From the NCBI RefSeq assembly GCF_900002575.1, contig NZ_LN650648.1:2147565-2211564 (forward strand): a DNA stretch of 64,000 bases, in the 5' to 3' direction. The stretch is from Romboutsia hominis. GTDB lineage: Bacteria; Bacillota; Clostridia; Peptostreptococcales; Peptostreptococcaceae. How positions within the stretch are numbered: the stretch's first letter is position 1; each line of letters begins with the position of its first letter. The notes under the pieces are model-generated. The model saw only the letters and a program-made list of their open reading frames with translations, did not search any database and was not told the DNA's origin. Positions 9,430 to 18,453 of this stretch are shown here, one piece after another. The translations under genes were made by a program, and so were the position numbers.

Positions 9430-10197
9430 TTATAGCACATTTTTTAAGAAACTCTTTCTATGTATAGGAGTTATACCATGCTTTTCTATAGCTTCGTAAT
9501 GTTCTTTAGTTCCATATCCCTTATGGCCTTTAAATCCATATTCAGGATACATCTCATCATACTGATACATTAAATTGTCCCTTGTAACCTTTGCTAATAT
9601 ACTTGCTGCAGCTATTGATATAGATTTTGAATCCCCTTTTATTATAGGATTTTGAACAATATCTACTCCTGGTATAGTAGCTGCATCTATTAATAGATAG
9701 TCTGGACTTTTCTTCAAGCAGTTTAAGGCTTTTTTCATAGCCATATAAGTTGCATTTAATATATTGAATTTATCTATTTCTTCATTATTTACTATTCCTA
9801 TACCATAATCTAGGGCTTCTTCCTTTATTATATCAAATAGTTCTTCTCTTTTAGCTTCACTTAGCTTCTTAGAATCATTTATTCCTTCTATCTTAGTTCC
9901 TTGTTTAAATACTACAACACTAGCTACCACAGGCCCTGCTAATGGACCACGTCCTGCTTCATCTATACCACCTATATATATATATCCTTTTTCATAACCT
10001 TCATTTTCAAATTCGTTTATCTTTTCTAATCTCTCTTCTTCTCTTCTTATAGCATCTAATTTTTTAGCCATTTTTACAGCTAAACTTTGAACTGATTTTC
10101 TCTCATCTATTTTCAAAATTTCTATATATTTCAAATATTCATCAGTACTTATATTTTCTATTATTTCTTTAATTTCTTTTACACTTTTATCTTTCAT
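9430..10197 (-). CDS. rnhB: Ribonuclease HII
   Basis: RNase HII (255 aa) nicks RNA-DNA hybrids and removes single misincorporated ribonucleotides. An N-terminal extension of about 70 residues, usual in Firmicutes, precedes the catalytic core: GGIDEAGRGPLAGPVV (first Asp and Glu of the active site), INDSKKLSE, and LLIDAATIP followed by KGDSKSISIAAASILAKVTR. All acidic catalytic residues that I can place are present. The start has a weak AAGGAG-like site (CCAAGGAGAAA). It stands alone between the brnQ terminator and the FMN enzyme gene. Confidence 0.96.
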   Translation of the reverse strand: MKDKSVKEIKEIIENISTDEYLKYIEILKIDERKSVQSLAVKMAKKLDAIRREEERLEKINEFENEGYEKGYIYIGGIDEAGRGPLAGPVVASVVVFKQGTKIEGINDSKKLSEAKREELFDIIKEEALDYGIGIVNNEEIDKFNILNATYMAMKKALNCLKKSPDYLLIDAATIPGVDIVQNPIIKGDSKSISIAAASILAKVTRDNLMYQYDEMYPEYGFKGHKGYGTKEHYEAIEKHGITPIHRKSFLKNVL

Positions 10198-10341
10198 AAA
10201 TTTCTCCTTGGATTACTTTATATTGTCTATTTATATATAAATATATATTTTTATTTCCTTCTATTAATATATTAACATATATTTGATAAACTATAATATA
10301 GTTCATTGTTTATATATTTATACCTTATAAATTTATAAAAT

Positions 10342-10375
10342 AAAAAATCGTTGGTAATTAAACCAACGATTTTTT
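10342..10375. terminator. Strong hairpin terminator after brnQ
   Basis: AAAAAATCGTTGGT (10342-10355) pairs perfectly with ACCAACGATTTTTT (10362-10375) around a 6-nt loop. It lies 3 nt past the brnQ stop on the minus strand. Confidence 0.9.
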
Positions 10376-10378
10376 ATT

Positions 10379-11680
10379 TTATCCAACTCTATTAATATCA
10401 GCACTTGATAAATCTTTAGATGTTGGTATAAAGTTACCTACTAATGATCCTATTAATACTGGAACTATCCAGTTAAATCCTAGTGGTGCAAAAGGTAATT
10501 TTGTTACAAGTGGTATTGATATTCCCATTGAATTAGCAACAGTTAATACACTTATAAGTAATGCAGCATATGTGGCACCTTTGAATGCATTATCATTTTT
10601 AATTCTTTTACCGAATATTGTCATTATAACTAATACAACTGTCGCTGGGTATATCATATCTAATATTGGAGCTGAGAATTGTATTATTGTACTTACTCCA
10701 AAATTTGAAACTATTGCACTAAATATACAAACTACTGTAACTATAACTTCATACTTTAATCTTCCATTAGTTATTTTTTCAAAGTATTGAGCAGTAGCTG
10801 ATGTAAGACCTATAGCTGTCGTTAAACATGCTAAACCTACTATAAGTGCTAGTATTATTTTTCCTGGTTGTCCAAGTAAAGATGCAGTCATCTCTACTAT
10901 TAAAGATGTTTGAGATACATCTACTCCATATATTTTAGAAACTGTAGCTCCAAGATATGTTAGTCCTCCATATACTAAACATAGACCTAAAGCTGCAACC
11001 ATTCCTGCTTTTAATGTTAACTTAACTTTTTGATTTTCTTCTGTATATCCTTTATTTACAAGAGATCTTATTACAACAGTTGAAAGTGCTACTGCACCTA
11101 ACGCATCCATTGTTTGATATCCTTGCTTAACTCCTTCGGCAAATACTCCATCAATCATAGGACTTGGATTTATTTCGCCTAATGGAGATATTATCCCTTT
11201 AACTATTAAAACACCTAAAGCTACTAATAATGCTGGTGTTAAAAACTGGCCTATTATGTCTACAACTTTTGATGGCTTTATAGTTAGTACAAATGTAATA
11301 GCAAAGAATATTACTGAGAATAATACCGGATTAAATCCATTAAATAAAGGGTGAACTCCCATTTCGAAAGTTGTTGCTGCTGTTCTTGGTATTGCTAATA
11401 ATGGTCCAAGACATATCATTATAGCTGAACCTAAAATTATTGCTAATGTTTTTCCTGATCTTCCCAGAATTTTACTTACTTCTCCATTACACTTTGCTGA
11501 TGCTGTTACTGCAAGTAATGCAAGTCCTACATCGGCTAGTATAAATGCTACAAATCCTATTAGCCAACTAGATCCTGATATTACTCCTAAATATGGAGGA
11601 AATATTAGGTTCCCTGCTCCAAAGAACATGGCAAATAGTGCAAATCCTACAACTACTACATCTTTAGTTGTTTTGTTCAT
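10379..11680 (-). CDS. brnQ: Branched-chain amino acid:cation symporter BrnQ (LIVCS family)
   Basis: Membrane carrier (433 aa) that takes up leucine, isoleucine and valine with Na+ or H+. The family start is seen (FALFAMFFGAGNLIFPPYLG), followed by about 12 hydrophobic segments. GPLLAIPRTAATTFE and LACLTTAIGLTSATAQYFE are typical LIVCS motifs. The gene is flanked by its own promoter (11774-11803) and terminator (10342-10375), so it is probably monocistronic. Candidate CodY boxes upstream (11832-11846, 11923-11937) fit the known CodY control of brnQ genes in Firmicutes. GGGGGCG precedes the ATG. Identity is firm; direct CodY control is an inference. Confidence 0.96.
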   Translation of the reverse strand: MNKTTKDVVVVGFALFAMFFGAGNLIFPPYLGVISGSSWLIGFVAFILADVGLALLAVTASAKCNGEVSKILGRSGKTLAIILGSAIMICLGPLLAIPRTAATTFEMGVHPLFNGFNPVLFSVIFFAITFVLTIKPSKVVDIIGQFLTPALLVALGVLIVKGIISPLGEINPSPMIDGVFAEGVKQGYQTMDALGAVALSTVVIRSLVNKGYTEENQKVKLTLKAGMVAALGLCLVYGGLTYLGATVSKIYGVDVSQTSLIVEMTASLLGQPGKIILALIVGLACLTTAIGLTSATAQYFEKITNGRLKYEVIVTVVCIFSAIVSNFGVSTIIQFSAPILDMIYPATVVLVIMTIFGKRIKNDNAFKGATYAALLISVLTVANSMGISIPLVTKLPFAPLGFNWIVPVLIGSLVGNFIPTSKDLSSADINRVG

Positions 11681-11724
11681 ATTAACGCCCCCTTAAATTC
11701 CTTCGAATTTACATAGATAAGTTT

Positions 11725-11766
11725 AAATATTAAATTATTTTTATATTAATAAATTATTTAATATTT
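11725..11766. repeat. AT-rich inverted repeat in the brnQ 5' leader
   Basis: AAATATTAAAT (11725-11735) pairs with ATTTAATATTT (11756-11766) around a 20-nt loop, within the predicted brnQ untranslated leader. It could form a hairpin or be an operator; AT-richness makes chance likely. Confidence 0.35.
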
Positions 11767-11773
11767 CGAATTA

Positions 11774-11803
11774 AGTATAACATCTTTATTTTCAAAACGT
11801 CAA
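11774..11803 (-). promoter_or_regulatory. Predicted SigA promoter of brnQ
   Basis: Minus-strand -35 TTGACG (11798-11803), an 18-nt spacer and -10 TATACT (11774-11779). Transcription should start near 11767, leaving a leader of about 85 nt. Confidence 0.7.
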
Positions 11804-11831
11804 CAATATTAAAAATATACTAACTTTTTTA

Positions 11832-11846
11832 AATATTCTGTATATT
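11832..11846. promoter_or_regulatory. Candidate CodY box 1 upstream of brnQ
   Basis: AATATTCTGTATATT matches the CodY consensus AATTTTCWGAAAATT at 12 of 15 positions. It lies about 30 nt upstream of the predicted brnQ -35. Confidence 0.4.
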
Positions 11847-11922
11847 TTCATTTTCGCTTTATATTGTATCATTTTTCTACAAATATCTTTCCCTATTTCA
11901 TATTTTTTATTACCTTTTTCAA

Positions 11923-11937
11923 TATTTTCAGTATATT
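11923..11937. promoter_or_regulatory. Candidate CodY box 2 upstream of brnQ
   Basis: TATTTTCAGTATATT matches the CodY consensus at 12 of 15 positions, about 120 nt upstream of the brnQ -35. It is weaker as evidence because of the distance and AT-richness. Confidence 0.3.
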
Positions 11938-12127
11938 TTTTAATCTTATTTAAATTTTACAATATATGGTTTAATACTGTCAATTCATTTTTGTTATTTT
12001 TCTAACTATTCTATTTTTTACAATTATATTTTAATAACGTTTTCTTACTATTTTCAATAGTTTGAGCGTTATTTTATATTTCTAAATTTTTTTATTATTT
12101 TGTATAAAAATATCTAAAAGAATGTAA

Positions 12128-12157
12128 AAAAAGCATAGATAATTATCTATGCTTTTT
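12128..12157. terminator. Terminator after the MATE transporter gene
   Basis: AAAAAGCATAGAT (12128-12140) pairs perfectly with ATCTATGCTTTTT (12145-12157) around an AATT loop. It immediately follows the stop codon of the MATE gene on the minus strand. Confidence 0.85.
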
Positions 12158-12159
12158 CA

Positions 12160-13533
12160 TTAAATTACAGCTTCTTGTTTGTGTACTTTTTCATCTTCTT
12201 TTTCTGCTTTTAATTCTCTATATAAAACAAATGCTGTTATTGCAGTTGCTAGAAAATCTGCTACTGGTTGAGCATACCAAACCCCATCTAATCCAAAGAA
12301 TTTTGGAAGAATCATAATCATAGGCATAAGTAATATAAATTGTCTAAGTAAACTTAAGAACATTGCTATTTTAGCCTTACCTATAGATTGTATATAGTTT
12401 GATCCTGTTATAGATATTCCTATTATAGGTATCATTAATAGATATATTTTAGCTCCATTAATTGATACTTCCATAAGCTTAGGATCTTTATTAAACATTC
12501 CTACTATAACATCTGGTATAGTTTGTATTAATATCCATCCTGCAGTTAATATAACTATAGATATTAATGCAGATATCTTGAAAGCTTTATTTGCTCTTTT
12601 ATATTTTCTTGCACCAAAATTAAATCCTATTATAGGTTGGGCACCTTGGTTAAGACCAAATATTGGCATTAAGAATATCATTGATATAGACGATATTGTA
12701 GCCATAGCACCTATAGCTAAATCTCCCCCATAAATTTTTAAAGCATTATTTGATATAACTTGAACTAGACTTGTAGCAAGCTGCATGGCAAAAGGTGCTG
12801 ACCCTATAGCAAATATTATTTCAACTAAATGTTTATCTAGCTTTAAACTAGACTTATGAAACTTTAGATTAGATTTACCTCTTGCATAATACATAAGACC
12901 CCATAAAGCAGTTACTATTTGAGATGTTACTGTCGCAATAGCTGCTCCTTGTATACCTAATTTAAATCCAAATATTAATACTGCGTCTAAAACTATATTT
13001 GTCATACATCCTACTATCATTATTAATGCTGCAAGTTTTGGATTTCCATCACCTCTGATGGTATTGTTTAATGTATACGCTAGTACATTAAATATAGTAC
13101 CACCTAAAATTATATATATATATGATTTCGCATAACCAATTGTACTACTACTTGCACCAAATATTCTAAGTATTTGATCTCCAAATACTATACCAAATAC
13201 ACTTATTAATAACCCTATTATTATTGATAAAGTTATGCTATTTCCTATAATCTTTTCTGCATCTTCTTTTTTTCCTTGACCTAATTTTATAGATATATTA
13301 GTAGTAGCTCCTATACCTACCAACATTGCAAAAGCTAACATTATAGTCATTATAGGAAGACATACTCCAACACCAGTTATAGCTAATGGTCCAACACCTG
13401 GTATATTACCTATAAATATTCTATCTACTACATTATAAAGTGCATTTACCATCATACCTATAATAGCTGGAACTGAATATTTTAGTAATAATTTACCAAT
13501 GGACTCTGTTCCTAGTATTTGTTCATTTTTCAT
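12160..13533 (-). CDS. MATE family multidrug efflux transporter
   Basis: Inner-membrane Na+ or H+ antiporter of the MATE family (457 aa, about 12 membrane segments) expected to export cationic drugs or metabolites. Recognisable features are the N-terminal half with VPAIIGMMVNALYNVVDRIF and ITGVGVCLPI, and the second half with LNQGAQPIIGFNFGARKYKR. I start it at the ATG at 13533 (MKNEQILGTES), which has GGAGGG 7 nt upstream; the longer ORF runs into marR. It starts 13 nt after the MarR stop, so the two form an operon, and MarR probably represses it. Substrate unknown. Confidence 0.9.
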   Translation of the reverse strand: MKNEQILGTESIGKLLLKYSVPAIIGMMVNALYNVVDRIFIGNIPGVGPLAITGVGVCLPIMTIMLAFAMLVGIGATTNISIKLGQGKKEDAEKIIGNSITLSIIIGLLISVFGIVFGDQILRIFGASSSTIGYAKSYIYIILGGTIFNVLAYTLNNTIRGDGNPKLAALIMIVGCMTNIVLDAVLIFGFKLGIQGAAIATVTSQIVTALWGLMYYARGKSNLKFHKSSLKLDKHLVEIIFAIGSAPFAMQLATSLVQVISNNALKIYGGDLAIGAMATISSISMIFLMPIFGLNQGAQPIIGFNFGARKYKRANKAFKISALISIVILTAGWILIQTIPDVIVGMFNKDPKLMEVSINGAKIYLLMIPIIGISITGSNYIQSIGKAKIAMFLSLLRQFILLMPMIMILPKFFGLDGVWYAQPVADFLATAITAFVLYRELKAEKEDEKVHKQEAVI

Positions 13534-13546
13534 AATTTTCCCTCCT

Positions 13547-13966
13547 TTATATTGCACTACATATTTTTTTCAATAATATAATCATATTTTCTGATTCTTC
13601 TTTGTCTAAATTAGACGTTATAACTTCTTCCCAACTAGACATTATTGTATAAATATCATTTTTTAAGTCTTTGCTTTTATCTGTTAAATATACCTTATAT
13701 GCTCTTTTATCATCTATGTTCTTTTCTCTTATTAAAAATCCTTGTTCTTCTAGCTTCTTTATCGCTCTTGCAGTTGTTCCTTTATCTATATTTAACACAT
13801 CTGATAGTTCTTCCTGATTTCTACCATCCTGTCTATAAAGTTCTAATAAAAACATAACTTGCCCAGAACCTATTCCTAATTCATTTAATCCCTTTGATAT
13901 AAATGAATTACCTTTTCTATATATTTGAGATATATATCTACCTATATGTTCTCGTTTTTTACCCAA
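13547..13966 (-). CDS. MarR-family transcriptional regulator of the adjacent MATE pump
   Basis: Winged-helix MarR-family protein (139 aa, usual length). The DNA-binding region is at about residues 35-95: GRNQEELSDVLNIDKGTTARA, then IKKLEEQGFLIRE and the wing DKRAYKVYLTDK. I start it at a TTG (13966) because AGGTGG lies 6 nt upstream and the protein then begins MGKKREHIGRYISQIYRKG, as family members do. The ORF could be extended by 53 codons, but that stretch covers the promoter and operators. Two identical inverted repeats surround the promoter, indicating autoregulation. The gene precedes the MATE exporter by 13 nt. Confidence 0.88.
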   Translation of the reverse strand: MGKKREHIGRYISQIYRKGNSFISKGLNELGIGSGQVMFLLELYRQDGRNQEELSDVLNIDKGTTARAIKKLEEQGFLIREKNIDDKRAYKVYLTDKSKDLKNDIYTIMSSWEEVITSNLDKEESENMIILLKKICSAI

Positions 13967-14001
13967 AAAATCACCACCTAAATATAACACATATTTTAGA
14001 G

Positions 14002-14019
14002 TAGTTGCATAGACAACTA
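14002..14019. promoter_or_regulatory. MarR operator O1
   Basis: Perfect inverted repeat TAGTTG-N6-CAACTA. It overlaps the predicted transcription start of marR, just downstream of the -10 element. Confidence 0.7.
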
Positions 14020-14023
14020 TATT

Positions 14024-14052
14024 AGTATATCTCATTTTAGTTGTTATTGCAA
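14024..14052 (-). promoter_or_regulatory. Predicted SigA promoter of the marR-MATE operon
   Basis: Minus-strand -35 TTGCAA (14047-14052), 17-nt spacer, -10 TATACT (14024-14029). The -35 is inside operator O2 and the start site falls in operator O1. Confidence 0.75.
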
Positions 14053-14055
14053 CTA
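14038..14055. promoter_or_regulatory. MarR operator O2
   Basis: Second perfect TAGTTG-N6-CAACTA repeat. It covers the -35 element. Its centre is 36 bp from that of O1. Confidence 0.7.
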
Positions 14056-14445
14056 TTTTATTATATAATTTTTTAACTTTAATTAAATCACTTAAGCTCA
14101 AAACATGTTGTAATACAAACACCAACTATATTTCATAGAAAGTAGTTTTTTTAAAGGATACAAATCCCGAAATGTCAATATATACATGTGAACAAAAACT
14201 GTAAAAATAAATATATAACCTTAATGGAATTTTTCATAAAAGAAATAGATACTATCAAGAAAACGCAAAAAATAAATAATAGTGATTGGTCTAAAAACAA
14301 TTAGGTTCTTCATCAAATATCTTAGTTAATACATTAAGAATTTTAAATATATTACTAAGATAAACTATTAATTATAAATACTGCTATTTATAGTTATTTT
14401 TATGCTAAATTATCACAAAATTCTTTAATATAGCCTAATTAAAAT
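14056..14445. other. Non-coding intergenic stretch between mcp and marR
   Basis: Nothing convincing was found here. Short open stretches exist on both strands (for example a 26-codon ATG frame on the plus strand), but none has a good ribosome binding site or recognisable product. Confidence 0.4.
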
Positions 14446-14483
14446 AAAAAGTTGCTCCTTTAAATTTAAGGGAGCAACTTTTT
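14446..14483. terminator. Terminator after the chemoreceptor gene
   Basis: AAAAAGTTGCTCC (14446-14458) pairs perfectly with GGAGCAACTTTTT (14471-14483) around a 12-nt loop. It is 67 nt past the mcp stop on the minus strand. Confidence 0.85.
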
Positions 14484-14550
14484 ATATACGTAAATATTTT
14501 ACGCTTATATTTTATATTGTATAAAATATTAATATCCTATTATTGGTTGA

Positions 14551-16623
14551 TTAAAATTGTTCATCACTAAATGATATTTTTCCGTCAAAGTACTTATTTT
14601 CTTCATCTTTTAAATTAAACTTACCTATAAGTTCCTTTAACATTTGAGCTTGTGCAGATAATTCCTCACTTGCAGCAGCACTTTCTTCAGCAGTTGCTGA
14701 GTTAGTTTGTACAACTACAGATATTTGTTCAACACCAACATTTACTTGACTTATATGATTAGCTTGTTCATTACTTACATCTGCTATATACTGTATAACA
14801 TTTGCTGAATTTTTAGCGCCTTCAACTACTGCTTCAAGAGATTTAGCAGTATCTGAAACTATTATAGTCCCCTTTTCTATAGCTTTAAGTGATTTTTCAA
14901 TTAATTCTGCTGTATCTTTTGCACTTTGTGCAGATTTAGCAGCAAGATTTCTAACTTCATCTGCAACTACAGCAAATCCTTTACCAGCTTCTCCAGCACG
15001 TGCTGCTTCTACGGCTGCATTAAGTGCTAATATATTTGTTTGGAATGCTATATCATCAATATTTTTAATTATATTTCCTATTTCATTTGATGTAGTATTT
15101 ATATCATCCATTGCAGTAATCATTTCTTTCATTTGTTCTTTACTTTTATCTGTTGCCTTACTTGCTTCTAGAGATATATCTTTTGCTCTTAATGCATGTT
15201 CTGCTGTTTCTTTTATTTGTGATGAAACTTCATTTATAGTTGCTGAAAGTTCTTCAATTGAGCTTGCTTGTTCTGTAGTACCTTGAGAAAGTACTTGTGC
15301 TCCTTCTGATAATTGATAAGAACTAACTGCTACTTGTTCGCCAGCTTCATTTATTTGTATTAAAGTGTTATTTAAATCATATACTATTTTATTTAAAGCT
15401 ATTAATATAGGCTCAAAGTCTTTTACAAATAGACTTTTGTATTCTTCGCTATCTGCATGAATATCTAAATTGCCATCACTAACTTCTGTTAATATATATG
15501 TTAAAGCATTTATCATACTTCTAAAATCTTTAACTATTTTATATGTAGCATCTGCTACTAGACCGATCTCATTGTCTTCATCTATAACTGGGACCTCTGA
15601 ATTTAGATCTCCTTGAGCTAACTTATTTAATCTTTCACTACATTCTTTTAATGGATTTCCTATTTTTTTAGAGAATCTTATAGCCACAAATATAGCTAAA
15701 ACTGTAACTACTACAGTCAATATTCCTGTATATATGATTGATTTATACATCTCACCAAGGAAATCACTTTTGTTTACCATTATACCCATACCCCATCCAT
15801 TACTATTTTTTACTGGGGCATATCCTAAAATCCAATCTTCACCATTTAAATTTGCATCAGAAAATCCTGTTTCTCCTGAGATAAGCTTTTCATCTGCTTG
15901 TGCAAAAGGTTTTAGACTTTCATTACTTTCTGCTTCTTTTATAGTATTTTTTGCATTAACTAAACTTGCATCTCTATGAGCAATTGTAGTTCCTTGATTG
16001 TCTACAAGATAAGCATAACTATTTTCACTTATATCTATGCCTCTAACTATATCATTTAAATAATCTTTATCTAAATCAAAAGTTACAACTCCCACAACTT
16101 TACTATTTTCTACTCCATTTTCCCAAATAGGTGCTGAAACTACTAGTATATTCTCTCCTGTTACCTTACTAAGAACTGGACTACCTAAATATGCTTTACC
16201 ATTTATAGAAGCTTTAAAGTAATCTCTGTCAGAGTAATCGTTTCCACTAAAAATATCTTTTCCATTTGTATCTATTATTTGACCCACTTTCATTCCATAT
16301 AATTTTTCTTGTCTATCTATAATACTTTCTTTTTCTTCCTTACTTACTTTTGGGTCTGAAATTTCCTTAATAATACCTGTTTGAATCGTTGCATTTTTTA
16401 TATTTGTAATTTTTTGAGTTGCAGTTTGTGCTGCTTGCTTAGTAGTTTCTACTATGGTTTTTGATAATACACTATTAGCACTCTTATAATTTAAGTAACT
16501 TGTAACAGTACCTAAAAGTAAACAACTTATAACTGAAAAACTTACTATTATCAAAGTTAGTTGAGTTTTTATACTTTTGCTTTTACTTTTACCTTTTATC
16601 TTATGCCATAATTTAGTTTCCAT
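14551..16623 (-). CDS. Methyl-accepting chemotaxis protein with extracellular Cache sensor
   Basis: Transmembrane chemoreceptor (690 aa). The first membrane helix is at about 22-43, followed by an extracellular double-Cache-like sensor (about 45-295, with [17 protein letters not shown] and [14 protein letters not shown]). Then come a second helix (about 300-322), a HAMP domain (about 323-375) and the cytoplasmic signalling coiled coil with the hairpin tip [20 protein letters not shown]. It should control CheA. The ATG at 16623 ([12 protein letters not shown]) has AGGAGGAAGG upstream and is preferred over 16659. No other chemotaxis genes are nearby, so it is an orphan receptor; ligands of Cache receptors are often amino or organic acids, but nothing here fixes it. 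Confidence 0.92.
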   Translation of the reverse strand: METKLWHKIKGKSKSKSIKTQLTLIIVSFSVISCLLLGTVTSYLNYKSANSVLSKTIVETTKQAAQTATQKITNIKNATIQTGIIKEISDPKVSKEEKESIIDRQEKLYGMKVGQIIDTNGKDIFSGNDYSDRDYFKASINGKAYLGSPVLSKVTGENILVVSAPIWENGVENSKVVGVVTFDLDKDYLNDIVRGIDISENSYAYLVDNQGTTIAHRDASLVNAKNTIKEAESNESLKPFAQADEKLISGETGFSDANLNGEDWILGYAPVKNSNGWGMGIMVNKSDFLGEMYKSIIYTGILTVVVTVLAIFVAIRFSKKIGNPLKECSERLNKLAQGDLNSEVPVIDEDNEIGLVADATYKIVKDFRSMINALTYILTEVSDGNLDIHADSEEYKSLFVKDFEPILIALNKIVYDLNNTLIQINEAGEQVAVSSYQLSEGAQVLSQGTTEQASSIEELSATINEVSSQIKETAEHALRAKDISLEASKATDKSKEQMKEMITAMDDINTTSNEIGNIIKNIDDIAFQTNILALNAAVEAARAGEAGKGFAVVADEVRNLAAKSAQSAKDTAELIEKSLKAIEKGTIIVSDTAKSLEAVVEGAKNSANVIQYIADVSNEQANHISQVNVGVEQISVVVQTNSATAEESAAASEELSAQAQMLKELIGKFNLKDEENKYFDGKISFSDEQF

Positions 16624-16991
16624 TAATTGCCTTCCTCCTCTTATCACACTTATTTTCATACATTCTTTTCATTAAATAACCCTGCATTATAAATCATTAG
16701 ATTTTAAATATACTCATTCCAAATAATTTATTCACCTCAAACCTTCCATATTAAAATTTGCCCTCATTAAATCATTTAAGATTTGTTGATTTTGTTTTGT
16801 GCTAAATATCATAATATAATTTCCATATTATGGTTAATAATACGGACATTTCTATGATTTATTTAGACTTATTAATAACTATTCCTACTACAAAATTTTA
16901 AAACATACCTTATAATTACATGTACAACGTCCCTAGTACTATATAAGTATAAATAACAGCTTATAAGTAAAACTTAAAGTGAGAAACAAAT
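16624..16991. other. Intergenic region between mcp and the dead DUF1659 gene
   Basis: This AT-rich divergent region must hold the mcp promoter (minus). It may hold the old promoter of the DUF1659/DUF2922 pair (plus). I found no confident element. Confidence 0.4.
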
Positions 16992-17211
16992 ATGGTAGTA
17001 ACAGTAACTAAAAATTCATTAAAATTAAAACTAAGATTTGATTGTATAAAAATTAAGAAACATGTAAGATAATAGTAAAAAATAAAACTTATTCAAATAT
17101 AAACCCAGATGTGCTCAATGATGGTGTACATACAGTAGGAGTGGTATTATCATCACTTCAAAACTTTAAATTATTAGAAGTATTAAAATAGATAATTCAA
17201 TATTATCCTAA
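16992..17211 (+). pseudogene. Frameshifted DUF1659 family gene
   Basis: Remnant of a roughly 70-aa DUF1659 protein of unknown function. The first frame reads MVVTVTKNSLKLKLRFDC and then stops. The second frame supplies KNKTYSNINPDVLNDGVHTV and VLSSLQNFKLLEVLK before TAG. A further shift restores KIDNSILS and a TAA at 17211. At least two frameshifts are therefore needed, so the gene is dead unless the sequence is wrong. It lies on the plus strand against its neighbours, directly before a DUF2922 remnant; the two families usually travel together in Clostridia and Bacilli, from memory. Confidence 0.75.
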
Positions 17212-17264
17212 TAAAAATTCACTTCGCTCATTTTGTATAATTTAAATTTATAGAGAATAATTTT

Positions 17265-17413
17265 ATGGAAATTAAAAAGAAATTTTTAATGAGTTTTAAA
17301 ATTACATCAAGTAAAATGGATCAGTAGATGAGCCTAAAGTAGATTTGACAGAAAAAGAAATAGAAACAGCTATGTCTATAATAGTTTCTAAAAATATATT
17401 AGACATAAAATAA
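17265..17413 (+). pseudogene. Frameshifted DUF2922 family gene
   Basis: Remnant of a small DUF2922 protein. The first frame reads MEIKKKFLMSFKITSSKM and hits TAG. Shifting frame after 17320 gives SVDEPKVDLTEKEIETAMSI and then VSKNILDIK with a TAA at 17411-17413. The joined product (about 50 aa) matches the family pattern of a short beta-rich start, a VD(D/E)P...DLT segment and an I(I/V)..NI ending, but is truncated. It lies 54 nt after the DUF1659 remnant and ends at a terminator, so the operon structure survives although both genes are broken. Confidence 0.75.
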
Positions 17414-17436
17414 AGGTAGAGCTTTTGCTCTACCTT
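17413..17436. terminator. Bidirectional terminator between the DUF2922 remnant and rbgA
   Basis: AAGGTAGAGC (17413-17422) pairs perfectly with GCTCTACCTT (17427-17436) around TTTT. T-rich sequence follows on both strands, so it can end rbgA (minus) and the dead operon (plus). Confidence 0.85.
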
Positions 17437-17479
17437 GTTTTAGTTAAGTATGTTAATTACAAAATTTTCTAACAGAACC

Positions 17480-18394
17480 TTAATTTTTTATATCTTCTGG
17501 AACCTCTAAAGTTATTTTTCCTATTTTACCATCTCTAAACTCATTTAATACAGTAGTTGCTATACGAGTATAATCTAACTCTTTTCTTCCTGTTACAAAT
17601 CCTCTTTTACGTCCTATCATATCCATAGTTTCTATATCACTATTACCTAGTTCCCCCAGCTTATATCTAGCTTTTAATTTTTCTGGCTCTATCTCCATAA
17701 GCTTTCCTATAAGTCTTAAAGCAAGTGTATCAATATCTAGTATTTCATCTTTTATTGCTCTACAAAACGCTAAATTAAGGGCTACATCTTGATCTTCAAA
17801 TTTAGGCCAAAGTATACCTGGTGTATCTAATAATTCTAGGTTTCCTTTTAATCTTACCCACTGTTTACCTTTAGTAACACCTGGCTTATCTCCTGTTACT
17901 GTACTTTTTCTACCTGTTAATTTATTTATTATAGACGATTTACCTACGTTTGGTACTCCAACTATCATTATTCTTATAGGTCTTTCTTTTCTACCTTTTT
18001 CTTTTAATGCATCCATCTTATCTTTAGTTACATTTTTACACTCATCTATTAATTTATTAAGACCCATACCTTTAATAGTATCTATTGGTATAGCTTTTAT
18101 ACCTTTTTCTTTATAGTATTTTATCCATCTATCAAGCTTTGCTCTATCTGCTAAGTCACTTTTATTTAATATAACAACTCTTGGTTTATTTCCTGCAAGT
18201 TTGTCTATATCTGGATTTTTACTACTAAATGGTATTCTAGCATCTAAAAGTTCTACTACAACATCTACTAATTTTAAATTATCTCTAACTAAGTCCTTAG
18301 TCTTTTTCATGTGTCCTGGATACCAGTTTATATGTAAATTATCATCTCTTAGATATTCATCATAATCGGTTCTCATTTTATCTCCTCTTGCCAT
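17480..18394 (-). CDS. rbgA: Ribosome biogenesis GTPase A (YlqF)
   Basis: RbgA/YlqF (304 aa) is a circularly permuted GTPase needed for late 50S assembly. Motif order shows the permutation: INWYPGHMKK, then G4 LNKSDLADR, G1 GVPNVGKSSIIN, switch region GDKPGVTKGKQW and G3 LLDTPG. A C-terminal ANTAR-like RNA-binding tail follows (about 215-300). Two starts are plausible: ATG 18394 (GGAG 8 nt upstream) and ATG 18376 (AGAGGAG 5 nt upstream). I give the longer one, but the shorter is about equally good. The gene stands alone, with an extended -10 promoter upstream, next to rplS as in many Firmicutes. Confidence 0.95.
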   Translation of the reverse strand: MARGDKMRTDYDEYLRDDNLHINWYPGHMKKTKDLVRDNLKLVDVVVELLDARIPFSSKNPDIDKLAGNKPRVVILNKSDLADRAKLDRWIKYYKEKGIKAIPIDTIKGMGLNKLIDECKNVTKDKMDALKEKGRKERPIRIMIVGVPNVGKSSIINKLTGRKSTVTGDKPGVTKGKQWVRLKGNLELLDTPGILWPKFEDQDVALNLAFCRAIKDEILDIDTLALRLIGKLMEIEPEKLKARYKLGELGNSDIETMDMIGRKRGFVTGRKELDYTRIATTVLNEFRDGKIGKITLEVPEDIKN

Positions 18395-18444
18395 GATTAT
18401 CACTCCTTTTTATATTAATTCGCTCATTTTATTTCAACTTATCT

Positions 18445-18453
18445 ATTATACCA
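18445..18453 (-). promoter_or_regulatory. Predicted extended -10 promoter of rbgA
   Basis: TGGTATAAT on the minus strand (TGn plus a perfect -10) about 50 nt upstream of the rbgA start; no good -35 is visible. Confidence 0.5.

Larger units (their letters stand above)
11804..12121. other. AT-rich intergenic region upstream of brnQ
   Basis: No coding sequence is visible between the brnQ promoter and the matE terminator. The region is very rich in T on the plus strand and contains the two CodY-box-like sites listed separately. I see no T-box or other riboswitch signature. Confidence 0.5.

Noticed and set aside
11681-12159. Possible T-box or riboswitch upstream of brnQ
   Set aside because: The predicted leader is only about 85 nt, with no T-box core, antiterminator or other aptamer motif that I can recognise.
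13967-14125. 53-codon N-terminal extension of the MarR protein
   Set aside because: It spans the promoter and both operators and adds sequence unlike the family; the TTG at 13966 has a good ribosome binding site.
14056-14445. Short open frames that might be remnants of a gene
   Set aside because: Frames of about 25 codons on either strand give no recognisable peptide and no consistent frameshift path.
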